DNA of 64,000 bases from Wohlfahrtiimonas chitiniclastica DSM 18708 (GTDB lineage Bacteria > Pseudomonadota > Gammaproteobacteria > Cardiobacteriales > Wohlfahrtiimonadaceae), in NCBI RefSeq assembly GCF_000375345.1, contig NZ_AQXD01000002.1, positions 169,230 through 233,229 on the forward strand, read 5' to 3'. The position numbers and the translations under genes are program-made. Shown here piece by piece: positions 1 through 6,653 of this stretch. Below the pieces are notes generated by a model, which was not told where the DNA came from, did no database searches, and saw only the letters and a list, made by a program, of their open reading frames with translations. Every line of letters starts with the position of its first letter. The stretch's first letter is position 1.

Positions 1-2
1 GT

Positions 3-1091
3 GACATTGCAGTCAAAGCTTTAACTGAATCGGCTGAAACTGGCCGAATCTACATGACGTACATCGATGAGATGAACCGTCACACGCCATTTAAAGACAC
101 CATTTATTCAAGTAACTTGTGTTTAGAAATTGCATTGCCAACCAAACCTTTCCGCGACATTCAGGATCTTTATTCTGAAAATCCTGAAGGTGAAATTGGT
201 TTATGTAGTTTAGCGTCGATTGTGGTTGGCCGCGTTGAACCTGAAGAATATGAAGATGTGGCGTATTACACCGCATTGATGATTGATAACGTGATCGAAT
301 TGATGGAATATCCATTCCCATCATTGAAAACAACCGCCCAAGCGCGTCGCTCCATTGGCGTTGGCATCACAAACCTTGCCCACGAAATGGCGAAACAAAA
401 ATTAAGTTATGCCTCTAAAGAGGGTAAAAATTACATCCATCAAATCGCAGAACGCCACAGCTATTGGTTGCATAAAGCATCGCTTCGTTTAGCCAAAGAG
501 AAGGGCAATGCGAAATGGATTGGTAAAACTAAATATCCAGACGGTTGGTTACCCATCGATACTTACTGCACAGCCGTGGATGAGGTACACAATCAAGCCT
601 TATTGTTTGATTGGGAAACCCTTCGTAAAGAGATCAAAGCGCAAGGCGGCATCCGTCACAGCGTGTTAGAAGCAATGATGCCAGTTGAGTCATCAAGTCA
701 ATTGACCAACACCACCAATGGCGTTTACCCGATTCGTAACCTTCGTGTGATGAAAACATCAAGCAATAATAAAAACTTGTTGTTAGCACCAGACTTAGAT
801 GAATTGGGACCATTTTATGACATCGCATGGAATTTAGAGTCGAAAGACCTCATTGACATGTATGCGATTATTCAGAAGTTTACAGGCCAAGCCATTTCGG
901 CGGATCTTTACTTAAACTTAAAAGAAGAGGGAAATATCTCCACAAGTAAGTTGCTCAAAGATTACATCTATATGATGAAGATGGGCTGTAAAACGCGTTA
1001 TTATTTAAACAGCGCCTCAGGCATCATCCATGAATCTTTTGTTGAAACCGTGGAAGATAAAGGGTGTGCGGGCGGCGCTTGTACTTTATAG
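3..1091 (+). CDS. nrdA: Ribonucleoside-diphosphate reductase, class Ia, alpha subunit (C-terminal part)
   Basis: This is the large catalytic subunit that reduces ribonucleoside diphosphates to deoxyribonucleotides. The gene is cut by the left edge of the window; the reading frame is open from base 3, so the first ATG at 54 is internal. Seen directly: the SNLCLEI segment carrying the family's active-site radical cysteine (C439 in E. coli), a second active-site cysteine in GEIGLCSL, the tandem tyrosines in KTRYY that relay the radical, and the C-terminal pair C-x4-C (CAGGACTL) that takes reducing equivalents from thioredoxin or glutaredoxin. All the class Ia landmarks of this half are intact. 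nrdB follows after 9 bp, so the two are almost certainly co-transcribed. Any N-terminal ATP-cone cannot be judged because that part lies outside the window. Confidence 0.97.
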   Translation, partial: DIAVKALTESAETGRIYMTYIDEMNRHTPFKDTIYSSNLCLEIALPTKPFRDIQDLYSENPEGEIGLCSLASIVVGRVEPEEYEDVAYYTALMIDNVIELMEYPFPSLKTTAQARRSIGVGITNLAHEMAKQKLSYASKEGKNYIHQIAERHSYWLHKASLRLAKEKGNAKWIGKTKYPDGWLPIDTYCTAVDEVHNQALLFDWETLRKEIKAQGGIRHSVLEAMMPVESSSQLTNTTNGVYPIRNLRVMKTSSNNKNLLLAPDLDELGPFYDIAWNLESKDLIDMYAIIQKFTGQAISADLYLNLKEEGNISTSKLLKDYIYMMKMGCKTRYYLNSASGIIHESFVETVEDKGCAGGACTL

Positions 1092-1100
1092 GAGAATACC

Positions 1101-2207
1101 ATGCAAGAGAGTAAGCCAGCCTCAATTTTTAACCAGGACAACAGCGCCTGGCAAACAGGCCGTTATCCATTAGTGTTAGGTGAAGCGCTCGGTTTATACG
1201 ACAGCGTCAATGTGCCTTATCCAAAGTTGTTTGATTTGTATAAGCTACAAAAGTCCATGGACTGGACTGAAGACGAAGTGAATCTTGAACAGTCACGCAT
1301 GGATTTGTTGAACTGTTCAAAAAATAACTACGACATTATGGTCAAAACCCTTGCATTCCAGTGGGAATTAGACTCTGTGGCGGCGCGTGCCATTGCACCA
1401 TTGTTTGCACCTTTTGTGTCAAACAGTGAGCTTTGGGCAATGCTCTCTAAGCAATCTGAAGTTGAGAACTTACATGCTTTGACGTATTCAGAAATCATTC
1501 GTCAATGCATCTCTGATCCTAAAGAAGTGTTCCAAGAAGTGATGAAGAACGATGAAGTTTTAAATCGTTCCACCACCGTGATTGAAACCTTCAATGAGTT
1601 GTCTAAATATGGTGCGCTCTATAAGTTGGGTCAAGTGGATAAAAATGATCCAACTTTAAAGCAAGTGGTGCTTAAAGGCTTTGTGGCGCTTTACTGCTTA
1701 GAAAAAGTTGAGTTCATGAGCTCATTTGCCTGTACATTTGCCTTAGCTGAGCAAAACATCTTCCAAGGCATTGCAAAATTGGTGCAAAAAATTGCCCAAG
1801 ATGAGCAAGTGCACGTGATGATGGATGAAGCGATTTTAGAGATTCTCTTAGCGGATGAAGAGTGGCAAGTGGTGCTCAGTGAGATTCGTGGGGATGTGGA
1901 AAACATCATTCGTGAAGTGATCGAGCAAGAGTTCTCTTGGAACAAATATTTGTTCAGTGAAAATCGCTCCATTGTTGGTTTGAATGAAACATTATTGAAT
2001 GAATGGGTGCTTTACAATGCCCAAGATTTGTATCGTTTCTTAGGCGTGGACAATCCTTATCCTGTGATCAAAACTAAACCATTGGTTTGGATGGATAACT
2101 GGTTAGATTTGAACAAAACGCAAAATGCAAACCAAGAGTCAGACAATACCAACTATCGCTTAAACAGCGTGTTAGATGACTCAGAAGACGAAATTTTTGA
2201 CATTTAA
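1101..2207 (+). CDS. nrdB: Ribonucleoside-diphosphate reductase, class Ia, beta subunit
   Basis: This small subunit houses the diiron-tyrosyl radical cofactor and pairs with NrdA. The 368-residue product carries the expected metal and radical residues: D91 in WELDS, E122 and H125 with the radical tyrosine Y129 in ENLHALTY, then a glutamate in EKVEF and a final Glu/His pair in DEQVH. The spacing D91 to E122 (31) equals that of E. coli D84 to E115, and E122/H125/Y129 matches E115/H118/Y122. An AGGAGA Shine-Dalgarno lies 6 bases before the ATG. No yfaE ferredoxin gene follows, unlike in enterics; a small unknown gene is in its place. Confidence 0.97.
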   Translation: MQESKPASIFNQDNSAWQTGRYPLVLGEALGLYDSVNVPYPKLFDLYKLQKSMDWTEDEVNLEQSRMDLLNCSKNNYDIMVKTLAFQWELDSVAARAIAPLFAPFVSNSELWAMLSKQSEVENLHALTYSEIIRQCISDPKEVFQEVMKNDEVLNRSTTVIETFNELSKYGALYKLGQVDKNDPTLKQVVLKGFVALYCLEKVEFMSSFACTFALAEQNIFQGIAKLVQKIAQDEQVHVMMDEAILEILLADEEWQVVLSEIRGDVENIIREVIEQEFSWNKYLFSENRSIVGLNETLLNEWVLYNAQDLYRFLGVDNPYPVIKTKPLVWMDNWLDLNKTQNANQESDNTNYRLNSVLDDSEDEIFDI

Positions 2208-2223
2208 TGACATGAGGGCTTGA

Positions 2224-2469
2224 ATGAGATTAGATCAGTTGATTCAGCAAATTAATGAAGAACCTGATGACATCATCGCTTTTTTATCCGCCATTACGGA
2301 TGAAGAGATTCAAGCCCTTAAAAATAATAAACACCAACAAGAATTAGAAAAACTGAATGAATACATTGAAGACATCTTAATGATGCTTCAAATGACAGCT
2401 TCTGGCGGCCACTTAATTGATGTGGCACAACTTCGACAGTTGCAGGAGGAAATCTTTAGAGAAATGTAA
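2224..2469 (+). CDS. Small hypothetical protein downstream of nrdB
   Basis: An 81-residue acidic protein that I do not recognise. It is leucine- and glutamate-rich with no cysteines and no membrane segment, and reads as mostly helical (heptad-like leucines around residues 30-58, then a short loop with TASGG near 62-66). The start is 16 bp after the nrdB stop with a GAGGG sequence in front, and a hairpin terminator follows, so it looks like the last gene of the nrdAB operon. Enteric nrdAB operons have the cysteine-rich ferredoxin yfaE at this position, but this protein lacks its cysteines and cannot be that ferredoxin. Coding is supported by position and Shine-Dalgarno only. Confidence 0.7.
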   Translation: MRLDQLIQQINEEPDDIIAFLSAITDEEIQALKNNKHQQELEKLNEYIEDILMMLQMTASGGHLIDVAQLRQLQEEIFREM

Positions 2470-2489
2470 AATCATATATTTATAAAATT

Positions 2490-2516
2490 AAAGCCCAATC
2501 GAAACGACTGAGCTTT
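2490..2516 (+). terminator. Hairpin after the nrdAB operon
   Basis: A 12-bp stem with two mismatches (AAAGCCCAATCG pairing with CGACTGAGCTTT) around an AAA loop, 20 bp after the last gene. A second small stem (AGCGG/CCGCT) follows at about 2521-2535. The T-run is short, so termination strength is uncertain. Confidence 0.5.
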
Positions 2517-2636
2517 AACAGCGGTTAAACCGCTTTGGTCTATTCATAATAAGTATTACAAACAGAATATTGGCGTATTTATTGTAGCTTATAAGGTAGA
2601 TCATAATCAAATCAAGACTGCAAAACTATTGATCGA

Positions 2637-2650
2637 TCATTGATCAATGA
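2637..2650. promoter_or_regulatory. Perfect 14-bp palindrome upstream of a small ORF
   Basis: TCATTGATCAATGA is its own reverse complement. It sits 55 bp before the ATG of the 33-codon ORF and just upstream of a possible -35/-10 pair (TGGTCA, 17 bp, TATACC at 2652-2680). TTGATC/GATCAA half-sites recur around it. It looks like a dimeric regulator site. The regulator is unknown; the spacing does not fit the canonical FNR box. Confidence 0.4.
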
Positions 2651-2704
2651 CTGGTCAATCTACTAGGCAGCCCTTATACCCTACATAAATAAAGGAGGAG
2701 CTAT

Positions 2705-2806
2705 ATGAGTTCCAAACAATTTATGTGCTATATCGTTGTCCCATTTTTAGTTGTGGATTTACCGGTAGGCATACAAAATTGGTTATCACTGATGGATACA
2801 TTGTAA
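2705..2806 (+). CDS. Very small hydrophobic ORF with a perfect Shine-Dalgarno
   Basis: A 33-codon reading frame (starting MSSKQFMCYIVVPFLVVDL) that begins 6 bases after AAGGAGG, the strongest ribosome binding site seen in this intergenic region. Residues 7-23 are hydrophobic enough to cross or lie on a membrane. A hairpin follows 15 bp after the stop. I know no family for it. It could be a small membrane protein, a leader peptide or a toxin-like peptide; the ORF is short enough that chance cannot be excluded, but the exact Shine-Dalgarno and spacing argue for real translation. Confidence 0.5.
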   Translation: MSSKQFMCYIVVPFLVVDLPVGIQNWLSLMDTL

Positions 2807-2821
2807 TTTAGCAGTGATTAA

Positions 2822-2841
2822 GGCAGCCCGAAAGGGCTGTC
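2822..2841. terminator. Hairpin between the small ORF and the globin-like gene
   Basis: GGCAGCCC and GGGCTGTC form an 8-bp stem (one G-U pair) with a GAAA loop. It lies between two converging transcription units (plus-strand small ORF, minus-strand globin-like gene) and could end either. No good T-run is present on either strand. Confidence 0.5.
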
Positions 2842-2846
2842 TAAAA

Positions 2847-3326
2847 CTAATAAGCCACACAATGATATAAGATATTTTCATTCATTGCCAAGGTTTTAAA
2901 TAGTGATGTCGCTAATTCTAAGCGCACATGGTAGGCAATGGCATGATCTTTTACCTGTATGAACTGCTCAATGGCAGATTGCATGAAGGGGATGATGGCC
3001 GCCATCACAACGGGAGCAAGGCGATCGTGTGCCTGTAATTCACCAAGTGCCCATAAGGTATTGGCATATTTTTCATGGGCGGAGTTTGGACAATCAAAGA
3101 AATTACGCAACCATGCAGTGGCCAGATGTTTAACCATGGATTCAGATAATTCGGGGAAATACATGCCAGCATGTGATTGCCAATCTAAATAAAAATCATT
3201 CGATAATCTTGGGATGATCTCATGCAGATTCGCGCTGATGAGATGCATTTTGTCCATGTCAAACTGCGACATTTCATTGAATACAACAAATTTCTCTACA
3301 TTTTTACTGATTTCTGCATTGATCAT
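2847..3326 (-). CDS. Protoglobin-like single-domain protein, copy 1 (Gln at the proximal position)
   Basis: A 159-residue, single-domain protein that I assign to the protoglobin/sensor-globin fold by its pattern: an N-terminal helix with an FY pair (residues 45-46), an FPELSE...W...FF central part, and the segment LGELQAHDRLAP at 94-105. That segment aligns with the family motif IGxxHxxxxLxP, where the histidine is the proximal haem ligand. Here the position holds Q98; the only nearby histidine is H100, two residues on. The next gene upstream (3545-4024) is a clear paralogue of the same length that keeps the histidine. There is no attached signalling domain. It could bind haem unusually, bind no haem, or be a decaying copy. 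An FNR-like box lies about 97 bp upstream. The family assignment is from motif reading only. Confidence 0.65.
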   Translation of the reverse strand: MINAEISKNVEKFVVFNEMSQFDMDKMHLISANLHEIIPRLSNDFYLDWQSHAGMYFPELSESMVKHLATAWLRNFFDCPNSAHEKYANTLWALGELQAHDRLAPVVMAAIIPFMQSAIEQFIQVKDHAIAYHVRLELATSLFKTLAMNENILYHCVAY

Positions 3327-3422
3327 AAATTACCTCTTAATAAGATTTTTTAATTTATATTTGAAATATCTGGCTGATAAATAGATATATCAGATAAAAA
3401 ATGAATCTCAGAATAAATTTTA

Positions 3423-3436
3423 TTTATCATTATCAA
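3423..3436. promoter_or_regulatory. FNR/Anr-like box upstream of globin-like copy 1
   Basis: TTTAT-CATT-ATCAA matches the FNR consensus TTGAT-N4-ATCAA at 9 of 10 positions, about 97 bp before the start codon of the minus-strand gene. FNR-type regulators respond to oxygen, which would suit a globin-like gene. Confidence 0.45.
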
Positions 3437-3497
3437 AACATAGGAAAACTCAGGTGATCATGGATGAAAAAGTCTCATGATTTAAGAATCGGGCATT

Positions 3498-3521
3498 AAA
3501 AAAACTCGCCGAAGCGAGTTT
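3498..3521 (-). terminator. Intrinsic terminator of globin-like copy 2
   Basis: On the minus strand, AAACTCGC-TTCG-GCGAGTTT forms a stable tetraloop hairpin followed by a run of T. It lies 24 bp after the stop of the gene at 3545-4024, so the two globin-like genes are separate transcription units. Confidence 0.85.
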
Positions 3522-3544
3522 GTAATCAAATGTTCGCCATAAGA

Positions 3545-4024
3545 TTATGCAACGCAATCGTATAAAATCGACTCATTCATCTCTAATGTTTTCAGTAAAG
3601 ATGCCGCCAATTCCAATTTTAATGTGTATGGCAAGGCTGAATCATTTTGTACTAAGCATTGTTTTACTGTCTCTTTCATAAATGGAATCGCAGCGGCAAG
3701 CACAACCGGCGCTAGGCGATGTTCAGCATGCAGTTCGCCCATTGTCCATAAAGCTTCTGTGTATTTTTGTGGTGCAGTCGTTGGGCAGCTCAATACGCTT
3801 TTGATCCATGTGTTAAAGATCACTTCTACGGCAACTTGAGACAGCTCAGGGAAATTCATGCCCAAAGCAGGCGTCCATGCCGTACGATAAAAATCTTCGG
3901 TTAAGCCAGGAATCACATTTTGTAAGTGCGCATTGATTAAATGCATTTTATCGATGTCGTTTTGTGATAATTCATTTAAAACAGCCAATTCGTTGATGTG
4001 TTTCTTTACTTCTGTACAAATCAT
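3545..4024 (-). CDS. Protoglobin-like single-domain protein, copy 2 (His retained)
   Basis: A 159-residue paralogue of the protein at 2847-3326; both share the motifs LNELSQ.DIDKMHLI, FPELS, GEL.A, RLAPVV.AA.IPFM and a similar C-terminus (LE.A.SL.KTL.MNE.ILY.CVA). The segment MGELHAEHRLAP at 95-106 fits the protoglobin motif IGxxHxxxxLxP with H99 at the proximal haem-ligand position. Single-domain protoglobins bind O2, CO or NO; they act as gas sensors or scavengers, but no partner is visible here. It has its own terminator, and FNR-like boxes lie about 215-240 bp upstream. The globin call rests on motif reading; haem binding is not shown. Confidence 0.65.
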   Translation of the reverse strand: MICTEVKKHINELAVLNELSQNDIDKMHLINAHLQNVIPGLTEDFYRTAWTPALGMNFPELSQVAVEVIFNTWIKSVLSCPTTAPQKYTEALWTMGELHAEHRLAPVVLAAAIPFMKETVKQCLVQNDSALPYTLKLELAASLLKTLEMNESILYDCVA

Positions 4025-4060
4025 GATCGCTTTTGCCCCATAAGATTAAGTTTTATGAAT

Positions 4061-4109
4061 GATTCTCGGAGCGAGCGTCGAATGGACAGGATCCGATGAA
4101 TCTTTTTTT
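4061..4109 (+). terminator. Plus-strand terminator-like hairpin opposite the globin leader
   Basis: GATTC-T-CGGA pairs with TCCG-AT-GAATC across a 21-base loop and is followed directly by seven T on the plus strand. No plus-strand gene ends here; it lies in the 5' leader of the minus-strand globin-like gene. The 4025-4330 gap otherwise holds only AT-rich DNA and the FNR-like boxes. Confidence 0.4.
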
Positions 4110-4238
4110 CAGACATTGAACATGCTCAATATCTATACGATGGGGAGTATTGTAATACAAAAAATAAATATTACTAGTTATGTTATTAAATATTTTTATT
4201 ATTTTAGAAGTGTAAGTTTTAAAGTGTGAATTAACTCT

Positions 4239-4267
4239 TTGATCAATATAAACATGATCTATGTCAA
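4239..4267. promoter_or_regulatory. Two adjacent FNR/Anr-like boxes upstream of globin-like copy 2
   Basis: TTGAT-CAAT-ATAAA at 4239-4252 matches the FNR consensus at 9 of 10 positions, and ATGAT-CTAT-GTCAA at 4254-4267 at 8 of 10, separated by one base. They lie 215-243 bp before the start of the minus-strand gene at 4024, which leaves room for a long leader. The neighbouring pnuC-like gene ends at 4331 and is not a target. Confidence 0.4.
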
Positions 4268-4330
4268 AAAATATGGCATTCCATCTTTTTGAGTGTAAAG
4301 AATCTTCTCTGGCACAGTCAAACGCAATGA

Positions 4331-4945
4331 TTACGCAGGCTGATTGCGTTGAGCAAGCTGAACCCAGCGGCGAAAACCAAAAATGGAGGCAATAAAATAG
4401 ACAAAAAATAATAGGCTTGAGGCATACTCCATTTGCCCATAGAGAATCACTGCGGTGAGTAAATTAGCTGGAATGAGTAAACACCATTGTTCCGCCCAAC
4501 GCTTAGCCGCCATCCAGATGGCCACCACGCTCAAAGCGGTGGCAATGGTATCCCCCATGATCATTTCCATGGTGTTGTCCGTCAGGAGCTTTAAAAGTAG
4601 GAAGATCGCGACGGATGCCACAAGAAAGAGGCGGGCAATCACTGCGCTGTATTGATGGGGCATGCGCATGATGGGCACCACTTTTTTACGCCGTGTCACT
4701 TTATGCCATTCGCGCCAGCCATTGATGGAGGCAAAGAAGAAATAGACGTAAATTAGGCTCATTGCGTACATTTTGCTTTCCATGAAAATGTAAATGTACA
4801 GCACCGCCATGACGAGACTCACAATCCACATGCTTTTTTTAGCATTGAACTCAAGGTAAAGATAGATCAAACCAATGACCATGCCAATGACGTCAAAGGT
4901 GTGTGTGGCAAGATAGTTGAGGATGGCATCCATAGTGATATCCAT
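4331..4945 (-). CDS. pnuC: PnuC-family vitamin-precursor transporter (nicotinamide riboside type)
   Basis: An inner-membrane protein of 204 residues with about seven hydrophobic segments. It shows the PnuC pattern: an N-terminal LEFNAKKSMWIVSL stretch, the pair of similar halves each ending in a G-x-x-x-W/RRW segment (INGWREW near 75-80, FGFRRW near 190), and the DTIATALSVVAIWMAAKRWAEQW region. PnuC proteins carry nicotinamide riboside for NAD synthesis by facilitated diffusion; close relatives carry thiamine or riboflavin, and no riboswitch or kinase neighbour is visible here to decide the substrate. It starts 3 bp after the stop of the upstream minus-strand gene and has no Shine-Dalgarno of its own, so translation is probably coupled. 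Confidence 0.8.
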   Translation of the reverse strand: MDITMDAILNYLATHTFDVIGMVIGLIYLYLEFNAKKSMWIVSLVMAVLYIYIFMESKMYAMSLIYVYFFFASINGWREWHKVTRRKKVVPIMRMPHQYSAVIARLFLVASVAIFLLLKLLTDNTMEMIMGDTIATALSVVAIWMAAKRWAEQWCLLIPANLLTAVILYGQMEYASSLLFFVYFIASIFGFRRWVQLAQRNQPA

Positions 4946-4948
4946 AAA

Positions 4949-5692
4949 TTAAGGGGAACAGCCGCCCACTTTGCCCACCGTCAGAACGGCAGCTAAGCCA
5001 GAGAGTAGTTGACGAATGGCTTGGATCGAACCTGTGATGAGCAATAATGCGCCGGGAATGAGGTTGCGAAGGGTATCAAATGGGTGCATCAATGCCCCAA
5101 TGAAGATGCCAAGCACGGAGTAAATGAGTCCAAGGATTAATTCAACCAAATCAATGCCGATGCCTAAAATGGCATCTAAAATCTGTGTGGAACGACCTGA
5201 ACCTAAGAGGGAGAGTTGATAGAGGAGATAATTGAGCTCTTTTTGCGGATAATTGACAAGGCTTGTCCAACCTGTGACTAAATGTGTCACTGCATCCCAA
5301 CGATATAAATTCAATTTACCGCGCCCATGATGATCATAAGTCACAAAATGAAAGCCATTTGCCCAAGTGCCAATCATATAACCGCGCTCTAAATTTTTGC
5401 TGCCAAAGAGCTTAAACATTGGGCGCTGATTTTTCCAAGGCTTACAGGAGGAACGGTCTAAATAATCATGCAGATGGGTGTTGATCCAAATGGTATTGAG
5501 CTGATTTTCTCCGCCTTTGATGCGCTGGATGATGTGTTGCGACTCGCAGCTTGTATTGCGTTTGGTGATGATGAATTCCACCGGATGGCGCAACATGCAA
5601 TAGCCTTTGCCCACGCTTTTAGGAATGGCATAGACGTTATTGGGGATGAAAAGATACCAGAAAAACCGAAGGAGTCGAGAGAGTGACTTCAT
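4949..5692 (-). CDS. Hypothetical protein with a hydrophobic C-terminal third
   Basis: A 247-residue protein that I do not recognise. I start it at the ATG behind a TTTAGG sequence (MKSLSRLLRFF); a longer version would need a TTG at 5716. The N-terminus has one basic, hydrophobic stretch (residues 1-22), the middle (30-150) is polar with several Cys, His and Trp, and roughly residues 165-240 form two or three long hydrophobic helices ending in GGCSP. This may be a membrane-attached protein with a soluble domain. It is upstream of and coupled to the PnuC-like transporter, which suggests a shared role in uptake or processing of the same compound, but nothing in the sequence names a function. 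Confidence 0.75.
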   Translation of the reverse strand: MKSLSRLLRFFWYLFIPNNVYAIPKSVGKGYCMLRHPVEFIITKRNTSCESQHIIQRIKGGENQLNTIWINTHLHDYLDRSSCKPWKNQRPMFKLFGSKNLERGYMIGTWANGFHFVTYDHHGRGKLNLYRWDAVTHLVTGWTSLVNYPQKELNYLLYQLSLLGSGRSTQILDAILGIGIDLVELILGLIYSVLGIFIGALMHPFDTLRNLIPGALLLITGSIQAIRQLLSGLAAVLTVGKVGGCSP

Positions 5693-5739
5693 AAAACCTA
5701 AATAGATGTACTGCAAAAGATCTATGTAGTATAGCGCAA

Positions 5740-5760
5740 AAGCGCCCTAATCGGGCGCTT
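5740..5760 (-). terminator. Terminator after the 5778-6455 gene
   Basis: AAGCGCCC-TAATC-GGGCGCTT, an 8-bp GC-rich stem followed on the minus strand by TTTGC. It lies 17 bp after the stop of the membrane protein gene, separating it from the following unit. Confidence 0.75.
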
Positions 5761-5777
5761 CGCATAGGATTGATGCA

Positions 5778-6455
5778 TTATGGCGTTTTGATGAAGATCT
5801 TTTTAAAGATCGCGGCATAACTTAATGTGAACAGCGGCACAGTCCAAATTAAGCCGATGCCAAAGGGAATCGCTGAGATCGATAAAATAATGCCAAGGAT
5901 TAAATTTAAGAAGAAAAACTTAAACCAATGGCGCGTGACGATCTTGCGGGAAGCTTCCATAATGTTCCAAAAGCCAGCGTCCGGATGGATGATCAAAATC
6001 CAATAAGTGAGGGAATAGGCCGTGACTAAATATACACCCGGAATGATGAGTAACATAAAGCCAAGGGTGGTGACAAGACCTGTGACGATCACCATTAAGC
6101 ACAACGGCCAAAAGTAATGTCGAAAGGAGAGAAAATCTTGCCACACATTCACCGTTTCGCGGTTAGACAGTTTTAAACTCACGATGATCAACCCAAGCCC
6201 TAAAGTAAAGGTGATCAGTTCAATCGGTAAAATGACAAGGGCGGCGGCTTGCTCAGATAAGCCTGAGAAAATTAACCCCGCCACTAAATATAAAAGAACG
6301 GTGGCCACCATGATGATGAGTCCAATTAAGAAAATCGGTAGTTTTGCGCCCTTAACCGATGCCCAGCCTTCGCTGATGATCTCGCTGATGGAAAAATCAT
6401 ATGGGTAATCAATGGCTTCTTGCAGGGTGCGATAATGTGTTTGATCTTTATGCAT
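5778..6455 (-). CDS. Integral membrane protein, YciC/DUF975-like
   Basis: A 225-residue protein with a short hydrophilic N-terminus and about six hydrophobic segments (approximately residues 38-62, 68-95, 115-140, 143-155, 175-196 and 198-218). The layout resembles small bacterial membrane proteins of the DUF975/YciC type, including a cytoplasmic-looking A-S-R-K-x-V-x-x-x-W-x-K segment between the last helices. I cannot assign a substrate or role. A GGAG Shine-Dalgarno precedes the ATG, and the gene is flanked by its own terminator, so it appears monocistronic. Confidence 0.75.
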   Translation of the reverse strand: MHKDQTHYRTLQEAIDYPYDFSISEIISEGWASVKGAKLPIFLIGLIIMVATVLLYLVAGLIFSGLSEQAAALVILPIELITFTLGLGLIIVSLKLSNRETVNVWQDFLSFRHYFWPLCLMVIVTGLVTTLGFMLLIIPGVYLVTAYSLTYWILIIHPDAGFWNIMEASRKIVTRHWFKFFFLNLILGIILSISAIPFGIGLIWTVPLFTLSYAAIFKKIFIKTP

Positions 6456-6653
6456 GTGTCAATCTCCGTTTATTATTGTCAGATGAATGGTCGGGAAACC
6501 GCAGGATTTCAATTTTCTGATTGAATGAACCATTTTATGCTTTACAAAATTTAGTGAAATTGCTAATAATCGATGAGTGCCACAATCGCGATACACAGCA
6601 CCTTTTCACTCATTTTAATTTGTTTTTATTCAATCATCATTGAAGGCTGTAGT

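Noticed and set aside
6573-6653. N-terminal extension of the BASS transporter
   Set aside because: No ribosome binding site at the upstream ATG and an atypical leader; the ATG at 6654 has GAAGGC and gives the family start.
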